Source: Neodiprion pinetum
Lineage: Eukaryota > Arthropoda > Insecta > Hymenoptera > Diprionidae
DNA: 64,000 bases
Direction: 5' to 3'
NCBI RefSeq assembly: GCF_021155775.2
Contig: NC_060238.1
Span: 3,396,001 to 3,460,000 of the forward strand
Shown here: piece by piece, positions 39,061 through 52,217 of the stretch
How positions within the stretch are numbered: the stretch's first letter is position 1
Layout of the letters: the number at the start of each line of letters is the position of its first letter
The notes under the pieces: generated by a model
Database searches by the model: none
What the model was told of the DNA's origin: nothing
What the model saw: only the letters and a program-made list of their open reading frames with translations
Program-made: the position numbers and the translations under genes

Positions 39061-41578
39061 GGAGAGTCTACTATGTGACCCTTGAACCTCGAACCAACCG
39101 CAGGACCCCGAATGGGTTGTGGTTTTTTCGGGGTGTCCTGCACCAGCGGCTTTCTCAACCCCTGGTCAAACGAGCTGTAATCAACGATTACCGCAGACAC
39201 GCAACGGCGATGTGTGATCCCGCCTCGAGAGCGAGAATCTAGATAGCGTTGCTCGAGCGGCGTTGATGATTTCGGAACGGTTTTAGCCGGATGAAAGAGT
39301 AGCGGGGTATATAAATAAAAAGCGAATAAACAGCGCGGGGATATTCACTGAATGAAAACAGCAGTCCTGGTCTCTGGCAAACAAACGGTGGATAGGTGCG
39401 CGCGAGTAAAATGAGGTTTGAACGACATTGGTTGGTAAATGAACACACCGAGAGCGTCGCTTTGCTGGTGAACCGTGAACCAGCGCCTCATCTAGCTAAT
39501 TATTGGCACCAATTTGGTAGCTAAAAACACAATCAAACCCTTGTGAAAAGCCCGTTAAAAACAAGAGTTAATTCCGCTTTCCAATACCCGAGGATCGGCT
39601 TCCTCGATTTATCCGCCATAGACTGACGATGATTGCAAACTCTTCTACCGCCGTTCGTTCGAGGTAATGAAACTTTTTGTACCAGCACCGTTGAAACGTC
39701 ACAATTTTATTGCAAGCACATTTCAACGCGATGAAACTGTTCAACAACTGACGGTATACTAATTTTGAATCTAGTTTAGGATCGTGACATGCCGTTTAGC
39801 TGCTTTTAGCGTTTCTTTCGCAAACAGCAGTTCACAAAGTCACAATTTTTATTCATCGATAGGGTGTTAGCTCTCTAATTGTGAATACTGATGGAGGAGG
39901 TTCTACAGGGCAAATGTTTACGGAATATGTTCTACAGACGCGTTTCTACGGAAAGAAATTTGAGATTCACATCAGAAATAACCCTGCATAAGGACAAGTT
40001 TTTGAAGAGTTGACAAGCCAAAACCATCTTCGTTCAAATTCTCTTGTTAATTCGTATGGTTTTCGGGATACCTGAAGCTTCGACGGTCATTTTATTTTTC
40101 AGGCTTTGCGACTCTACTTTATCCGCGTCCGTTAAGTGTACCAGTTATAGATCCTGTCATAATTATTGATCAATTTTTGGTTGTATCTGTTCGATCCTTA
40201 GTTCCAGAATTACAAAAAAAAAAATTTGTAGTGTTTAACCCTCTAGCAGTTGGTTTTAGTAATCGAGAAATTCACAATTTGTGTCGTCAATTTTGGACAA
40301 TAATATCATCAATAATAAAGAGTCTAAGCGTGTCAATAACTGGTACCCTTACCTTGGAAGGTTGCAAGTAGGAATGGCGTAGTAAATGCGTGTGGCAATG
40401 GAGGCTCAGAGCGCCGGGGCGGTTCGCCGGGTAACATCGACCCAACAACTATAGGTGCCGGGGCTTTGGGAAGGTCCTAGTCGTCTACCTACCGACCTAG
40501 GTGTGTGGAAGCGGATCGAGTAAGAGGATCGCGATAACCTGAAGTCGGAGCGTTTCATAATTTTTTCGTGTTAATATTTGCCCCTCGTCGGCGGTATGTT
40601 TCGGGGCGGATTTCCTGTAGGTCCCTCGCGAAGCCGGTTCTCATGGCCGGAAATTGCAGGACAACGAGCGGAAGGGGTGTAAAATGGCGGGTCGGAGGTC
40701 CGCGGAGAAACGAAACGGGGGACGAAGAAGCTTCTCCGGATCGTGGAAAGGGGGCGCATGGTGGATATTTGAGAGAAGTTGCGAGAATATAATGGGCAAA
40801 CACTTTCGGGCCAGGGCGTTCCTAATTCCAGGAGATTTTCTGTAATTTTCCGAGCGCTTTCCAGCGCTTTATATTATACGCCCCCCAACCCTGGACCGCG
40901 AGGGTGGTTCCGGGGGCGGAGGGACCTTCGACGTCAGTGAACATCTCCCGGAATCGCTGCCTGCCTGCCTGCCTGCCTTCCTTCCTTCCTTTCCCTTTCG
41001 CTTTCGAGTTTTCAACCCTTCCAGCACTCCGGCTGGTATAATATTCAATTACATAGCTGCAAGTAAAGTCAAACAAGCCCTGAGGAAGGCAGGCAGGCAG
41101 CTGTGGGGTGGTTGGTGGGGAAACGAAGGGTGAGGGAAGGGGAAGGGATGGGAAGGGACGGGATCAGGCAGCAACAGGAACGCCGAGGGATGCGGAAGGG
41201 GGATGAACCGGGAATGGCGCCGGATACCGACGGTCCCGATGCGCCCTGGAACGCGGCGGGACGACGCCGGGACGCCGGGACGCCGCGGCGACTGTTTGCT
41301 GAGACGCGAGCCATGATAATGAACAAGAGTGGTAATCTCCTGCTCCGCGGGTAGGCCTTTCGTATATACCGGCGAGATTTCCACCCTGAACCGTACTTTC
41401 GGAGCTAAAAATATTTCCCTTACTTTCCACGAGTGTATGTTAACTAGGCTACATTTTGTTTTCTTCAATGCTGATTTTTTTTTATATTTTTTAGAAAAAA
41501 ATAAACAGAAAAAAACACATTCTTCTCAAAGATGATATGTATGCGTTTTCTTGGCTCGGGGATGTTTCGTTTTTGACA
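39061..41578. other. intergenic, GC-rich at 40.4-41.4 kb
   Basis: Contains (CTGC)n/(CTTC)n at 40957-40990, (GGCA)n at 41086-41100 and a (GACGCCGG)n run at about 41262-41287. Several overlapping frames on both strands at 40.55-41.47 kb reflect GC content. No gene supported. Confidence 0.4.
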
Positions 41579-41994
41579 TTAACCCTTTGAGTCACAATGA
41601 AAGAAATTTTTAATTCCGGTTACCGCTCAGTCCTCAACTATTTTCATTTTTTATCAGAATCGAAAAATATAGTTCTAGGTAGAAAATGAAAATTAGTTTT
41701 CTAGCTGTTACCGGAAAGTCTAGTATCCGTTACTATTCTTTCTCATTACGATCACTGTTGCCATATTTTCTTGCAACTGTTGCGAAAATTTAATGCTTGT
41801 GCAAGAATTTTCACGGTCTTTTTCAATCAGTCTGTGTCTAACAATAACGATTTACGTTATATCGCAATAATTACTATTGAGTATTGGAAATCAAAAAACC
41901 ACAAAGAAACATGTTCTCAAAGTTCTCTAAATATCAAAAAAATGGATATACAATAAGCGGTAAGAAAATTTACGACTATAACTCAAAGGGTTAA
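41579..41994. mobile_element. piggyBac-type MITE (TTAA, CCCTTTGAGT ends)
   Basis: The left border is TTAACCCTTTGAGTCACA and the right border, reverse complemented, is TTAACCCTTTGAGTTATA. A TTAA target duplication followed by a CCCTTTGA-type inverted end is the standard piggyBac superfamily signature. The element is only 416 bp and encodes no transposase. Its left half is a fragment of the CACTG-end MITE, beginning right at the inner edge of the terminal repeat. Confidence 0.78.
41593..41808 (+). mobile_element. CACTG-end MITE, copy 5 (5' half only, inside the piggyBac-type element)
   Basis: Starts CACAATGAAAGAAATTTTTA, then TTCCGGTTACCGCTCAGTCC, GTTCTAGGTAGAAAATGAAA, CTAGTATCCGTTACTATTC and TTGCAACTGTTGCGAAAATT. 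Similarity stops after GTGCAAGAAT, close to the family's centre. Confidence 0.78.
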
Positions 41995-44028
41995 AGCTGT
42001 CAATTTCAAGTCCCATTAGAAATTCTGAAGTAAACTCATTGATTTTTCAAACGGAATTGGATACTGAAACGTCTTGTTTGGTCGGTTGAAAATTTTCGGT
42101 AAAGTTACCCATTCACTTGAAAATCGGAGTAAATTAATGAAACCCTTTTGCTGCTGTTCCAACTCTGTTTAATTATGGCCAATTATAACTCAAAATTCCA
42201 CTTATAATATCTGTAATATTATGTTAATTAAAAAGATGGAGCAGAGTTTATAGAGACCCGAAACTCGTTTCCGGAACCTGATCAAGACCTCGAACATTCC
42301 ATTTTCGAGGAAACCATATTTATACCTAACGAAGACCCTAGATTTTGTGAAACTCTTGACTACGGGATTAAATTCACCAATTTTTGCACGTGAAGTTGAA
42401 AATACGAATCGTGAAACTCTAAAAATATTTATTCGGAATGAGAAGCTGCTTCACAATCACTGAACCAACTAAACAAAGTATTCTCAATTGTAAATAGTTG
42501 ATTAATTTTTGTTTTCTTTTTTATTTCGTCTTCGGTTTTCTTGGACTCAAAAATCCCCAGTATGAAAAAAATCCCTAGACTACGTTACATAACCTCAATC
42601 CTGAAACTCGTGTGCGGGAATGCAAATTACGCGGTGCATTTTGGAGAAGACGGAACGGAAATTTCGGCCGAATGAAGGTTCGTGTATTCGACGGTTGTTG
42701 CGGATTCAGGGTATATATTTGCGGAAGAAACCGTAGGAGATAAGGACGGTTAGCTTGGCGCGTGTTGCTCGACGTGACGTTGCGCGTATCCCGTAGGAAT
42801 ATTTCCTCCCCCATTTCCTCGTCGGCACCCCTTCTATTTCCACCCTCTTTCTACCTCCGCTTTTCGTTTTCCTCCGGCTCTTGTCTTTGAACTCGCGACT
42901 CGGCTTTCCATCCGAAAGCTTCGCGCTACTCGCTACAAAGCTCGGTCTCTCTCTCTCTCTCTCTCTGCCTCTCCCTCTCTTTCTCTTTGAGACCCGAGCT
43001 TGCGAGTATTCGAAGACCGAAGCTACGGGGGTTGGGATAAAAGTTTATTAATTAGCCGGAATTAAGCTCATCCAAGTATTCTGCAAGATTGAAATATTTA
43101 TAGACCTTACTTTGAGAACTACTAAGTATATAATATGTATACACCTGATTCTCGACGACAAATATTTGAAGGATGTTGGGGGATTTTTTTTTTTTTTTTT
43201 TTATTTCTGTTTTTTTTTCATATCGTTCCTACTGATTATTATAAGACAGATATTTTTTTAATCAAATCGCAATGTCCCGTTACTTATTTCTTTACTTTTT
43301 TTCCTATTCAACAAGCGATATTTTTATTATCTTTGCGGAATTAATTATCCCGATTAATAAACGTTTCTCAATCAGGGTACGATATTTCTCTTATTTATCT
43401 CACGGCATATCATATTGCAATGTAGAATATTAATTAATTTCACCTTAAAAAGCGTCTCTGCAGTAAAACGTGTATTAAACTGAAGATCATTGAAGAACGT
43501 AATTTCTACCTCACGATTTTTCAACTCCAGGAAATTCCTGTAATATTGCGATAAAAAAATGTGGGTGGGTTTTAAGTCCCGGTAATTAACACGTCAATTT
43601 AAATAAAACTCATCAAACTTTTTCTTTTTCATTTTGAATATGAGATACAAGTTGTGTAAGATAGTTGACACCTTGAAGGAAAAGAAGCCGGAAGAACAGT
43701 TTTCTCGCAATATTAAATGAAAAAGTTTTGAGATAAAAGTAAGAAAAAAAAATAAAAAATTGTCTGGAAAAACAAAACGCTTAAAAATTTTTTTTATTAT
43801 TCAGTTCGAAAGAGTAAAGAGGAGAAAAAAGTACACGTCTGTCGGTAAAACGTTGAAAATCGATTAATTTCCGGTAGAACCGGAAGTTCAAATTAAACGA
43901 GACATGGGAAGTTTTCACGCCCATTATTTGATTGTGAAATCCTGTGAGTTTCAAATTTTTTATCCAGCCTTTTTTAGACCGAAATTTTTCTAGAAACTTG
44001 TTTTCTGGATTCAAAATCTTCGAAAAGG
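41995..44028. other. intergenic, no gene supported
   Basis: Holds a (CT)n run near 42947-42966 and poly-T tracts near 43183-43202. The stretch 42.6-43.0 kb is GC-richer. No coding evidence. Confidence 0.4.
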
Positions 44029-44384
44029 CACTGAGCAAGATTTCATTTGTTACAATAACCAGAAAAATGCAGTAAAACAGGTATCGTTAAAAAAAAGTGT
44101 TCGAATATTGTTGGAATTACGCCTAACCATTTTGCGCTATTGTCGATCTTTTTTTGGTTATTGCAACGCAAAATCAGCTTGCGAGGTTTACTCTACTTTT
44201 TTAGTCAAACAAGGCTTTAACGTCAATTTATTCTTGCGCGAGCATTAAATTTTTGCAACGGTTGCAAGAAAATGTAGCAACAGTGATCGTAATGAGAAAG
44301 AATAGTAACGGATACTAGACTTTCCGGTAACGGCTAGAAAACTAATTTTCATTTTTAACCTAGAATTATATTTTTCAACTGTGA
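44029..44384 (-). mobile_element. CACTG-end MITE, copy 6 (one end lost)
   Basis: Starts CACTGAGCAAGATTTCATTT and keeps most internal blocks, but lacks the ~14 bp GAAAAACGAGGTAC block after GTTGGAATTACG. It stops after TATATTTTTCAACTGTG, about 60 bp before the expected right end. Confidence 0.8.
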
Positions 44385-45735
44385 TTTTAAAGTAATTTTT
44401 GTGAAAAAGTGATTTTGGATCGAAATCTTTTCCTTTTATTGTCTTACATCACCAGAAGTAATGAAAAATAAGAATTCTCTAGGATCTTCAGGACTCTCAC
44501 GATAATCTAATAAGGTGATATTGAGGCGATCGAGTTCCGCATTATCCATTCACCAAGGTCCGGCTAAATCCCCGGACGGTTCGATTGTTCGGTCTATTAC
44601 TCTCCCCATTCATATTTAATTTGGCGTGGCTGTCAGCCGGACATCAAAAGATAGTTACTGCTTGTGGGGAATCCCATGGGGTGAAACGTGCATGGTTTAT
44701 TGCTCGCGTACCTGCAGCATGCGTGCGCCCGAGGCAGGGGCGATATTTCACGTTCATCATCCTCACTAATTCACCTAACCGCCGAATCATCCTCGTTCGT
44801 TACGCTCCGTTAAAAAAAAAACTATACAGTTGACGTTTTAATTGAGCAGTTCCCTCGTGGCCTCCCTGCCTGCACTCAAGGCGCATCGTCCTGTCAAATT
44901 AGATTATGTAGAATTCAATTTTTGTAATCCTGGTTCTGTTCGTACCTGGGGCGGAACCGTCAAATCATTAGAATATTAGTGAAAGGCAGTCGACGGCCAG
45001 GGTGCGGTACAAAAATGCGAATGACGAAAAATTTGACCCGGAGAAAATCCAGAAAGTCTAATTACTGGCAGTTAAAAACGTGGAAAAGTTGGCTTGTAGA
45101 AGAATGAAAAAATTTCAGAACCCAAACATGCGTAAATAAATTTATACCGAAATTTTCTTTCGAGAATGGGAAATATTGCGAAGAGGAACAATATTGAATC
45201 GCGAAAATAGCGAACAGTCAAAAAGTTCACTTTTCAAATGTCAGACTCTTGCCGAAGTATATATCGGCCCATATCAATTTTTAATTTCGGAACTTTCATT
45301 TTTCTGTATATTCACATTCTGTGCTTTGTTCAGTCGGAATGCCGACCGTTCTGAAAATACTTTTCCGAATAAAAGAGGGTTTGGTTAAATGAATTTTCGG
45401 AAAAAACAGTTATTCTACTTGGTAATTTGTCGAAAATCCGAATTTTGGTACGCTGATAAATCGTTATTTTAAGATTCGTGTCTATTAATTTCGAATTTTC
45501 ATCCTGAAACGGACCGCGTGCCAATTGACGTGAGATATTTGCAGACGGCGGTAGTTAAACATGTGTGCTAACTAACACGTAGTCTGTATAAGCAGTGCTA
45601 ATCCAAAGTATCTTTGCGATTTCGTAGCGCGGTCTTCTTTGCATCGCCGTTCACAAAGTTCCGATGCGTTTTATCGCGCTGTAAATTTCTTCCATTTCTG
45701 TTTATTAGTTCGGTCAAAACAGTTCTGAATTAAAA
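44385..45735. other. intergenic, no gene supported
   Basis: Short frames only, such as 44585-44833 and 45176-45388 on plus. No domain or splice signal I can support. Confidence 0.4.
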
Positions 45736-46290
45736 ATATTCGGTATATGGCTGCATTTTTGTATATCGGGGTTTTCGACTCGCAGAAACTCAAATCTGAA
45801 GTGATTATCGAGCTGCATAGCCAGCGTTTCGAGAAATCAGGACAGTTTGACGTTTTTTGCGTTTTTTACAAAAACCGATATCGATAGATCAAAAATGACT
45901 CGACCATCGTGAAGAGCGGAAAATTCTACATCGAATTACTTTCACGTGTGTCGGAAACGGAGCCGGATTAACAAATTATTAAAAAAAAAAATTCTACTTA
46001 TCGACGGAATCTAGGAAATTTTTATGTGATAATATGTTTTTGGCTAACTTGTTAATCCGACTCCGTTTCCGACATATGAGGACATAATTCGATGTAGAAT
46101 TTTCCGCTCTACACGATGGTCGAGTCAATTTTTATCCATCGATATCAGTTTTTGAGAAAAACGTAAGAATCGTCAAATTTTCCTGTTTTCTCGAAACTGC
46201 GATTATGCAGCTCTAAAATGACTCAGATTTGATTTCCAGAGTGTCGAAAGACTCGTCTACACAAAAATGCAGCCACATCCCGAATATTGT
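45736..46290. repeat. fold-back element family 1 (palindrome, arms ~242 bp)
   Basis: The left arm (45736-45977) is the near reverse complement of the right arm (46049-46290). Paired landmarks include ATATTCGG...GCTGCATTTTTGT, CGATATCGAT, ACTCGACCATCGTG, GCGGAAAATTCTACATCGAA and GTCGGAAACGGAG. The loop is about 70 bp. No protein coded. A half copy lies at 48632-48787. Confidence 0.8.
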
Positions 46291-48631
46291 CAGTTCATAT
46301 CTACTTTTCCCGGACTATTCTTCTTCTATTTTTATTTTCATTCAGAACGTAGTTTTTTGGGGCTGCGCTTGCAGATACACAACATACAGATACAGACTGT
46401 TCCGAGGTTTGTTCAGAGACAATATAAGCAACAGGTAATTCACAGAGGCACCGCAAACCGATGATTCTACTCTTCCATACACATATACAGATGTATAGAT
46501 ATATAGGTATATAAATATATATATATATATGTATACACACTTACCCCACTGTTTGCTTCTGTCTTTCGTTGTAATAATCGCCACTTTGTTTGCCGCCCGA
46601 CGAAAATTACACCCCAATAAAATATAAACGTAATATCGGACCCTGCTGCTACGTCTCTAATCCTCCACGATTATCCGCCTCCCTTCATCCCGGGCGGCAT
46701 CTTCTTTCACTATTTTACCGTCGTAGTAATCTGAAATTCGTTTAAAAGTAGTTATGCGTGAGCTCTTTGATCGGAAAATTTACAATACAATTTTTCAATT
46801 ACTTGTTAGTATTTTTTCAGCAATTTTTATATCTGCGGTTTACGTTTAAGGTCTTTATTAATTTTTTCTTCCATCAAATTTTTTCGACAAAATTTTCAGA
46901 AATTTATTTCAATACCAGCATCTTATCGGTATTTGTATGTAGATTTTTTTTTTTCATTTTAAAGAAATTGTTCAAATTTTAATTATATTTCAGTTTGCAC
47001 TAATTTTCTAAGAACTGTTGCACTTTTTATTCGACTCAACATTTGTTTTTCCATTCCCTTAGGAATCGTTCATTCATTTCAAAATTCTGCCGAACGTTTC
47101 ACCGAATTCATCTCACTTTGCAATAAATTCTTTCAAATCAACAAGAATCAAAGATTCCACGAACGGTTGATCTTAAAAAATTGTTCATTAGACTCGGATT
47201 TCGGTTATTAAAAAATTTCAAGTAACCAATCAATATCGAATTTTATTTCCCATCGTCTATCATCATTATTATTCCACCAGAAAAATTTACTTCCCATAGA
47301 AACTTTTCATATCAAGTAATTTCTCCTTCAATGAACATAAAAAAAAATCTTTCGATGATGAATAAAGTTTTTTTTTTTACTCGTACGTTGTCAAAAAAAA
47401 AAAATGCAACGGTCTGTTACAAATTCGAAAAATTTTTAATTTACAAAAGCGACGATTGTATTTCAAGGTATTTTGTTTTTTATTCCCTCTTGAATTTCGC
47501 TGTCGGATTTTTCCCCCCGTAATTTACACCTCGTTCCCACAAAAATCTATACATAAATGTAACTATTTCTGCGATAACGAGTACAGAGAAATGTTGCACT
47601 CAGTGTTTCCAACCGGCACGCGTTATGCGTAATAACGATTCTTCGCCACGCGTCAGCCGAGCCTTGATATAGAGGAGATAATAAGGGCAGCCAGGCAGGT
47701 TCGCGATCATTTAACCCTTGTCTAACTCCGCCCTGTTTGCGCGTCGGGGTTGAAAACCGGTCACGTGAACGGAAGTTCACCTCATCCGAACACTTCGAGG
47801 GCGCATCAAAGGTACGATTATCGAGAAACGAACGTACATTCGTACATGCGGAGAGTGTGAGAAAAATGACAAGTAATTATTATCCAATGCGACTATCATA
47901 TCGCCGCGGAATCGTGAGACTCTCAATTTTTACCAACACCCTACATTCGAATAAACGCGGAGGCGACACGACTTCAACTATGACGCAACAAATACTTCCG
48001 GTAAGTATTCTGGTTTCTGTTTTTATTTTTAGTTTCAGTATCCAGAATTATCAATTAAAACTCATAGAGGGAATTATTTGTGCGACAATTGTCAAATAAT
48101 AATAGTTTACTTCCAAGTGAGAAAAGCAGAATTAGTAAGAAATTAGAATTATGGATAAATTCAATTTTAAAGACGTGGAAGAATTTTTGTGACGACGTGA
48201 ATTTTTGGTGAAGTTTCAAGTTTAGGATGAATTTCCAATCTTTTCTTAGACGGGAAATTCTGAAGGCAGAAAGAAAAAAAAAATTCTTAAAATTCCCCGA
48301 GTAAAAATGTTTCTACGAGTTCAAATTATGGAATTGAAAAATTGGTTCAATTCATTTTCTTATAAGCTTGAGTACGATTTTATGTATCGGCGAGTTTTTT
48401 GTAAGTCGATTAAAAATATACTATACTGTAAAAAATTTTCTACCCTCGGACGAAAAAAACTTGAAACGAGTCGAGTTTATGTTACAATCTCTCTTACTTG
48501 CTATTCTTGTGCAATTTTAAACTGTTTTCGTGTAACTTTCAAACAATTTCAAGCGCTTTTGGTAACATTTGAATAAATTTTTCAACTGATAGCGTTGAAT
48601 ATTTTTTGACAGCCGTATTATTTCAATCGAA
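46291..48631. other. intergenic, no gene supported
   Basis: AT-rich with poly-T and poly-A runs; (AT)n at about 46498-46530. A plus-strand frame at 47737-48099 has no recognised motif. Confidence 0.4.
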
Positions 48632-48787
48632 GCGATATCAGTTTGTTTTTAGAAAACGGAAAACACGTCAAATTTTACAGTTTTCTCGAAACATCGGCTA
48701 TGCAGCTTAAAAATTACTCATATTTCAGTTTCCGAGGGTCGAGGAAAACTCCTCTACAGAAAAATGCAGCCATATCCCCAATATTTT
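48632..48787 (+). repeat. fold-back element family 1, half copy
   Basis: Follows the right arm of the palindrome at 46049-46290: GCGATATCAGTTT, GTCAAATTTT, GTTTTCTCGAAAC, TATGCAGCT, ACTCATATTTCAGTTTCC-like sequence, CTCTACAGAAAAATGCAGCC and CAATATT. The partner arm is missing. Confidence 0.65.
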
Positions 48788-50634
48788 TAATTCAGATCTA
48801 TTCCTGCCGGCCTACAAAAAGCCATCGATTCGTAGCCTGAGGGAATTAATAGCTGTAAAACTGAGCGTACAAATGATCGTTGCGCCGATCAGGAATGCAG
48901 TGTGCATTCAGGTACATGCTTCAGGCAGTCAGGTATGTATGCAGAAGGATTTGTAGGTGTGTACATTGAACCTACGTGTAGTTAGATGGATAGGTGGGTA
49001 CGAAACGAGTAGGTAGGTAGGTATGTACCTATATCGGCGTGATTCGGCGTAGATGCATATAACGTATGTCCGCTCAAATATTGTCTTATTAAATATTTGA
49101 TCTCGTTTTTATTCCATTTATTAAAAAGCCACCGTTAGGACATCGCTGCAACGTAGAGCTATCCGATTCATACCAATTCCGTGCGACGGAATGCATGTGG
49201 ATATAGAATACACAGGTATACTTATTTAACTATGCACTTTTCCTCCACCGTGTCGGTCACTTGTCGATGACTTCACGTCGGTTCATTTGCCTCGTTGAAA
49301 GCTTCTACGGATTCTGAAAAACCACGAAAAAAAAAAAGAAAAAAACGACTCGTAGACGCCTTGGCGATTTTTTATTTTCCTAAGCTGCCTTTCGCTTCTC
49401 TATTTTTTCATTAAAGTCGAATAAAAATACGCCAAGTAAAAGTTGTTACAGGACTTGTGAAATGATGAGAACTTCTACCGATGAGTTATCAATCATTCAT
49501 AAATCATAAGACGACTGAAAGTCACTCGAATCTTTTGGTTAAATTTTTTAAACCCCCGTTTACTGATCATCAATACATTGAATAGTCAGCGATATAAATT
49601 AGCAGACGTCTATTGATAAAATGTTACGGTGATTCGAAAAACTTTTTCAAAGTTAAAAAAATAACGCGAATGATAAAATCAATTTTTGTTTACACTGCTG
49701 TCGATCTGTTGATAAAAAAAAAAAAAAAAAAAACAGATCAATTGTGAGACTGTGAATTGATTGAAATTTAAATTATCATCCAATGTTTTATTCGCAATTG
49801 AAGAATGAATGAATATCTTGAAGATATTTTCAATTCCAAAAAGATTGCTCCAATTCCAAAAAAGACACGTCGAAACTATCTCACAGAATTTTTATACAAC
49901 GAATGTTTACAAATCCGTTTGTTTCCCATTAGCTGAGTCATTTAGTTAATTATTCGTTAACTGTATTAAATCTTGTGATTAATGAAAACGAATTTTATCA
50001 AAGCTCAAAGAAGAAGAAGACAAAAAAAAGGAACTAACACAAGTGTCTAGCATGAAAATGTTTTTTTCAAAAATACTCATCCATTTGCACAGGATAAAAA
50101 TGGAGCGTCTATTTATCGTTGGATCGAAAAGAAAAAAAAAAAAGGGTTTCTTTGTCTTTTAGTTTCGACATCCGTACGCTTCATCTTCCGCATTTTTTGA
50201 TTTATTTCCTTTTTTTTGCCGACCGTTGTTTGCACGAAAGGTTCGGCAAGCTGCGGCTCCATTTGTATAATTAAAAGTTTCATTAGTCGAGCGATGTGTA
50301 TAATAACAATAATTAGTAATATTATTGTTATTATTATTATTATTATGATAAAAACAACGACAACGGGTTTCAACGTATTAACCAACAATCCGTTACACCG
50401 TCCAGGTATCGGATCGCGTAGGGTGGTCAGAATCAGTCGATATATCCGCGGCATAGGGGCTGAGGGTGAATCGGGGGTGGCAGATATCCGAGGTGAATCC
50501 GGCGCCGTTATATATGGGAGGGTGGAGGGAATCGGGATCGGGATCGGCGGGTGTTGGGGGCGGAGGGATGGTAAGGTGCAAACATTTGCCTGCCGCCCGG
50601 TAAATTAAAAGCACACAGAGAGAAGAGAGAATAG

Positions 50635-50670
<36 letters not shown>

Positions 50671-52217
50671 TTCACTGTCCTATGGTGTGTATAGCCAGAA
50701 ACTAACTTTACCAACCATCCCGGATTTCCCCGATCCCCCGCACCCATATGTAGAAGTATAATGATAATAATCACGGACCGGAAACGGCCCGTCGCGGAAA
50801 CAGAAAACAGCAGATCCGGTTGCTTTAATCGATATTGAATAATATTGCGAAATGTCTGTAGGTATAACATGGAAATACCGGAAATTTTCCTGTTTTTACT
50901 GAAATCTGGATGATTTTGCGAAAATTTTGATTTCCAACCTTTCGTTACTGATGACACAAAGGCTGGACATTGAAAATACAATTATTGAGTGTTGTGCACT
51001 GAATAAAGTGTTGTGATTTGATTTTTACGACATTTTTGGCAGTCTTAATCTTCAAAATATGTATACTTTTTTGAACGGACAATATTCGGTTAGGTTTTTT
51101 ATTAAAATATAACGTTTCAGGAATAGACTTTCATAGTTTTTTTTTTTTTTTTCGATATTAATTTTGACGGGGGGGAAACACGTTTTCGTCGTAAATGACG
51201 CGACTTTTTCGTTACCTTAACTTTGCCGATATTTTACAATATAACGACAATCAATTTTGGCTACAGAGAGAACTTCTTCTGCAACCTTAAACAGTGCATA
51301 AATTTTTTTTTCCACATTTTTAGAACTCATTGTTAAAGTAGGATATTAATTGTTTGGAGAACGGGATGAATTTCACCTTGTATAACCGTTATGCGATTCT
51401 ACCGAAGTTTGATCAATTAGGGTTAAGATCTTAACGTTTCCAATCACCTGCGAGACGATCAGTCGAAAGAATGACAAACACCCCAAGAGTACGTCTCGTG
51501 ACACGAGTCGCGACAACCCTTTTAAAAAAGGGAGAAAGGAAAAATTAGTTCGCATGTTAAAACACCTTGAGGTTGATTTATCGAAATCTCTGAAACAAGC
51601 ATTCATACACGAAGCGAGGCGAGAGGTGTTCGTGTAATAATTTTTAATGCACCACGACGAGAAGGAGGATGAGGATAACGGGTCGGAAAGTCCGGGGCTG
51701 CAGGGTGGCTGGTGTATGACGTCGCAAATATTTGCAGTCAACATGGAACGCGAGAGAGGGAGAGAGAGAGAAGAAGATAGCGAAAGAACGCGAATCACAA
51801 GCCACCGCATACGACATGCATAGTCAAGGGAATGCTCTTCGTAGTGACTGGAAATAGAGCCGGTAGCGAGGCGACTATCCATCCAGTACCGCATGAAAGA
51901 ACTGAGAATGCCCGAAATATTCTGGAGGTGATTTTGATGTCCTTGGACGAGGGCCAGACCGCTGGATTCAAGGTCAGCGACAGTGGCTAGCCGAGGTGTT
52001 CTTATAACTTAGTTCAAGAGAGTCGCCAGCCCTCGTAGCTGAAACTCTCTTCATCCCTTCCACAAACATTCGTTCCGTTTATTGCAATGACAATATTATT
52101 CGGTCAGTCGGGAGTGGAATATAAGCAGTGCTCAATAATCCATTTTAAAAATGGTTTCCAGGAGTTTGGTCTCCGCAGTTCAATCGTGAAAATATCACCA
52201 CATTGAGTTATCCATAC
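48788..52217. other. intergenic, simple repeats and open frames on both strands
   Basis: Contains (GTAG)n near 49009-49026, (TTA)n near 50325-50346 and (GA)n at 50625-50670. The island 51.4-52.0 kb is open in several frames on both strands, so coding on either strand cannot be decided from sequence alone. Confidence 0.35.
50625..50670. repeat. (GA)n microsatellite
   Basis: GA run with short interruptions; translations of it give artificial S/L-rich peptides on the minus strand. Confidence 0.88.

Noticed and set aside
50113..50608. Overlapping 113- and 130-codon frames on opposite strands
   Set aside because: The core is an (ATT)n repeat coding poly-Ile; the rest has no motif.
51373..51894. 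173-codon minus-strand frame, considered as a neuropeptide or secreted precursor
   Set aside because: The cysteine spacing fits no hormone family I know, part of the Ser/Leu run comes from a (GA)n repeat, and other frames in the same place are equally open.
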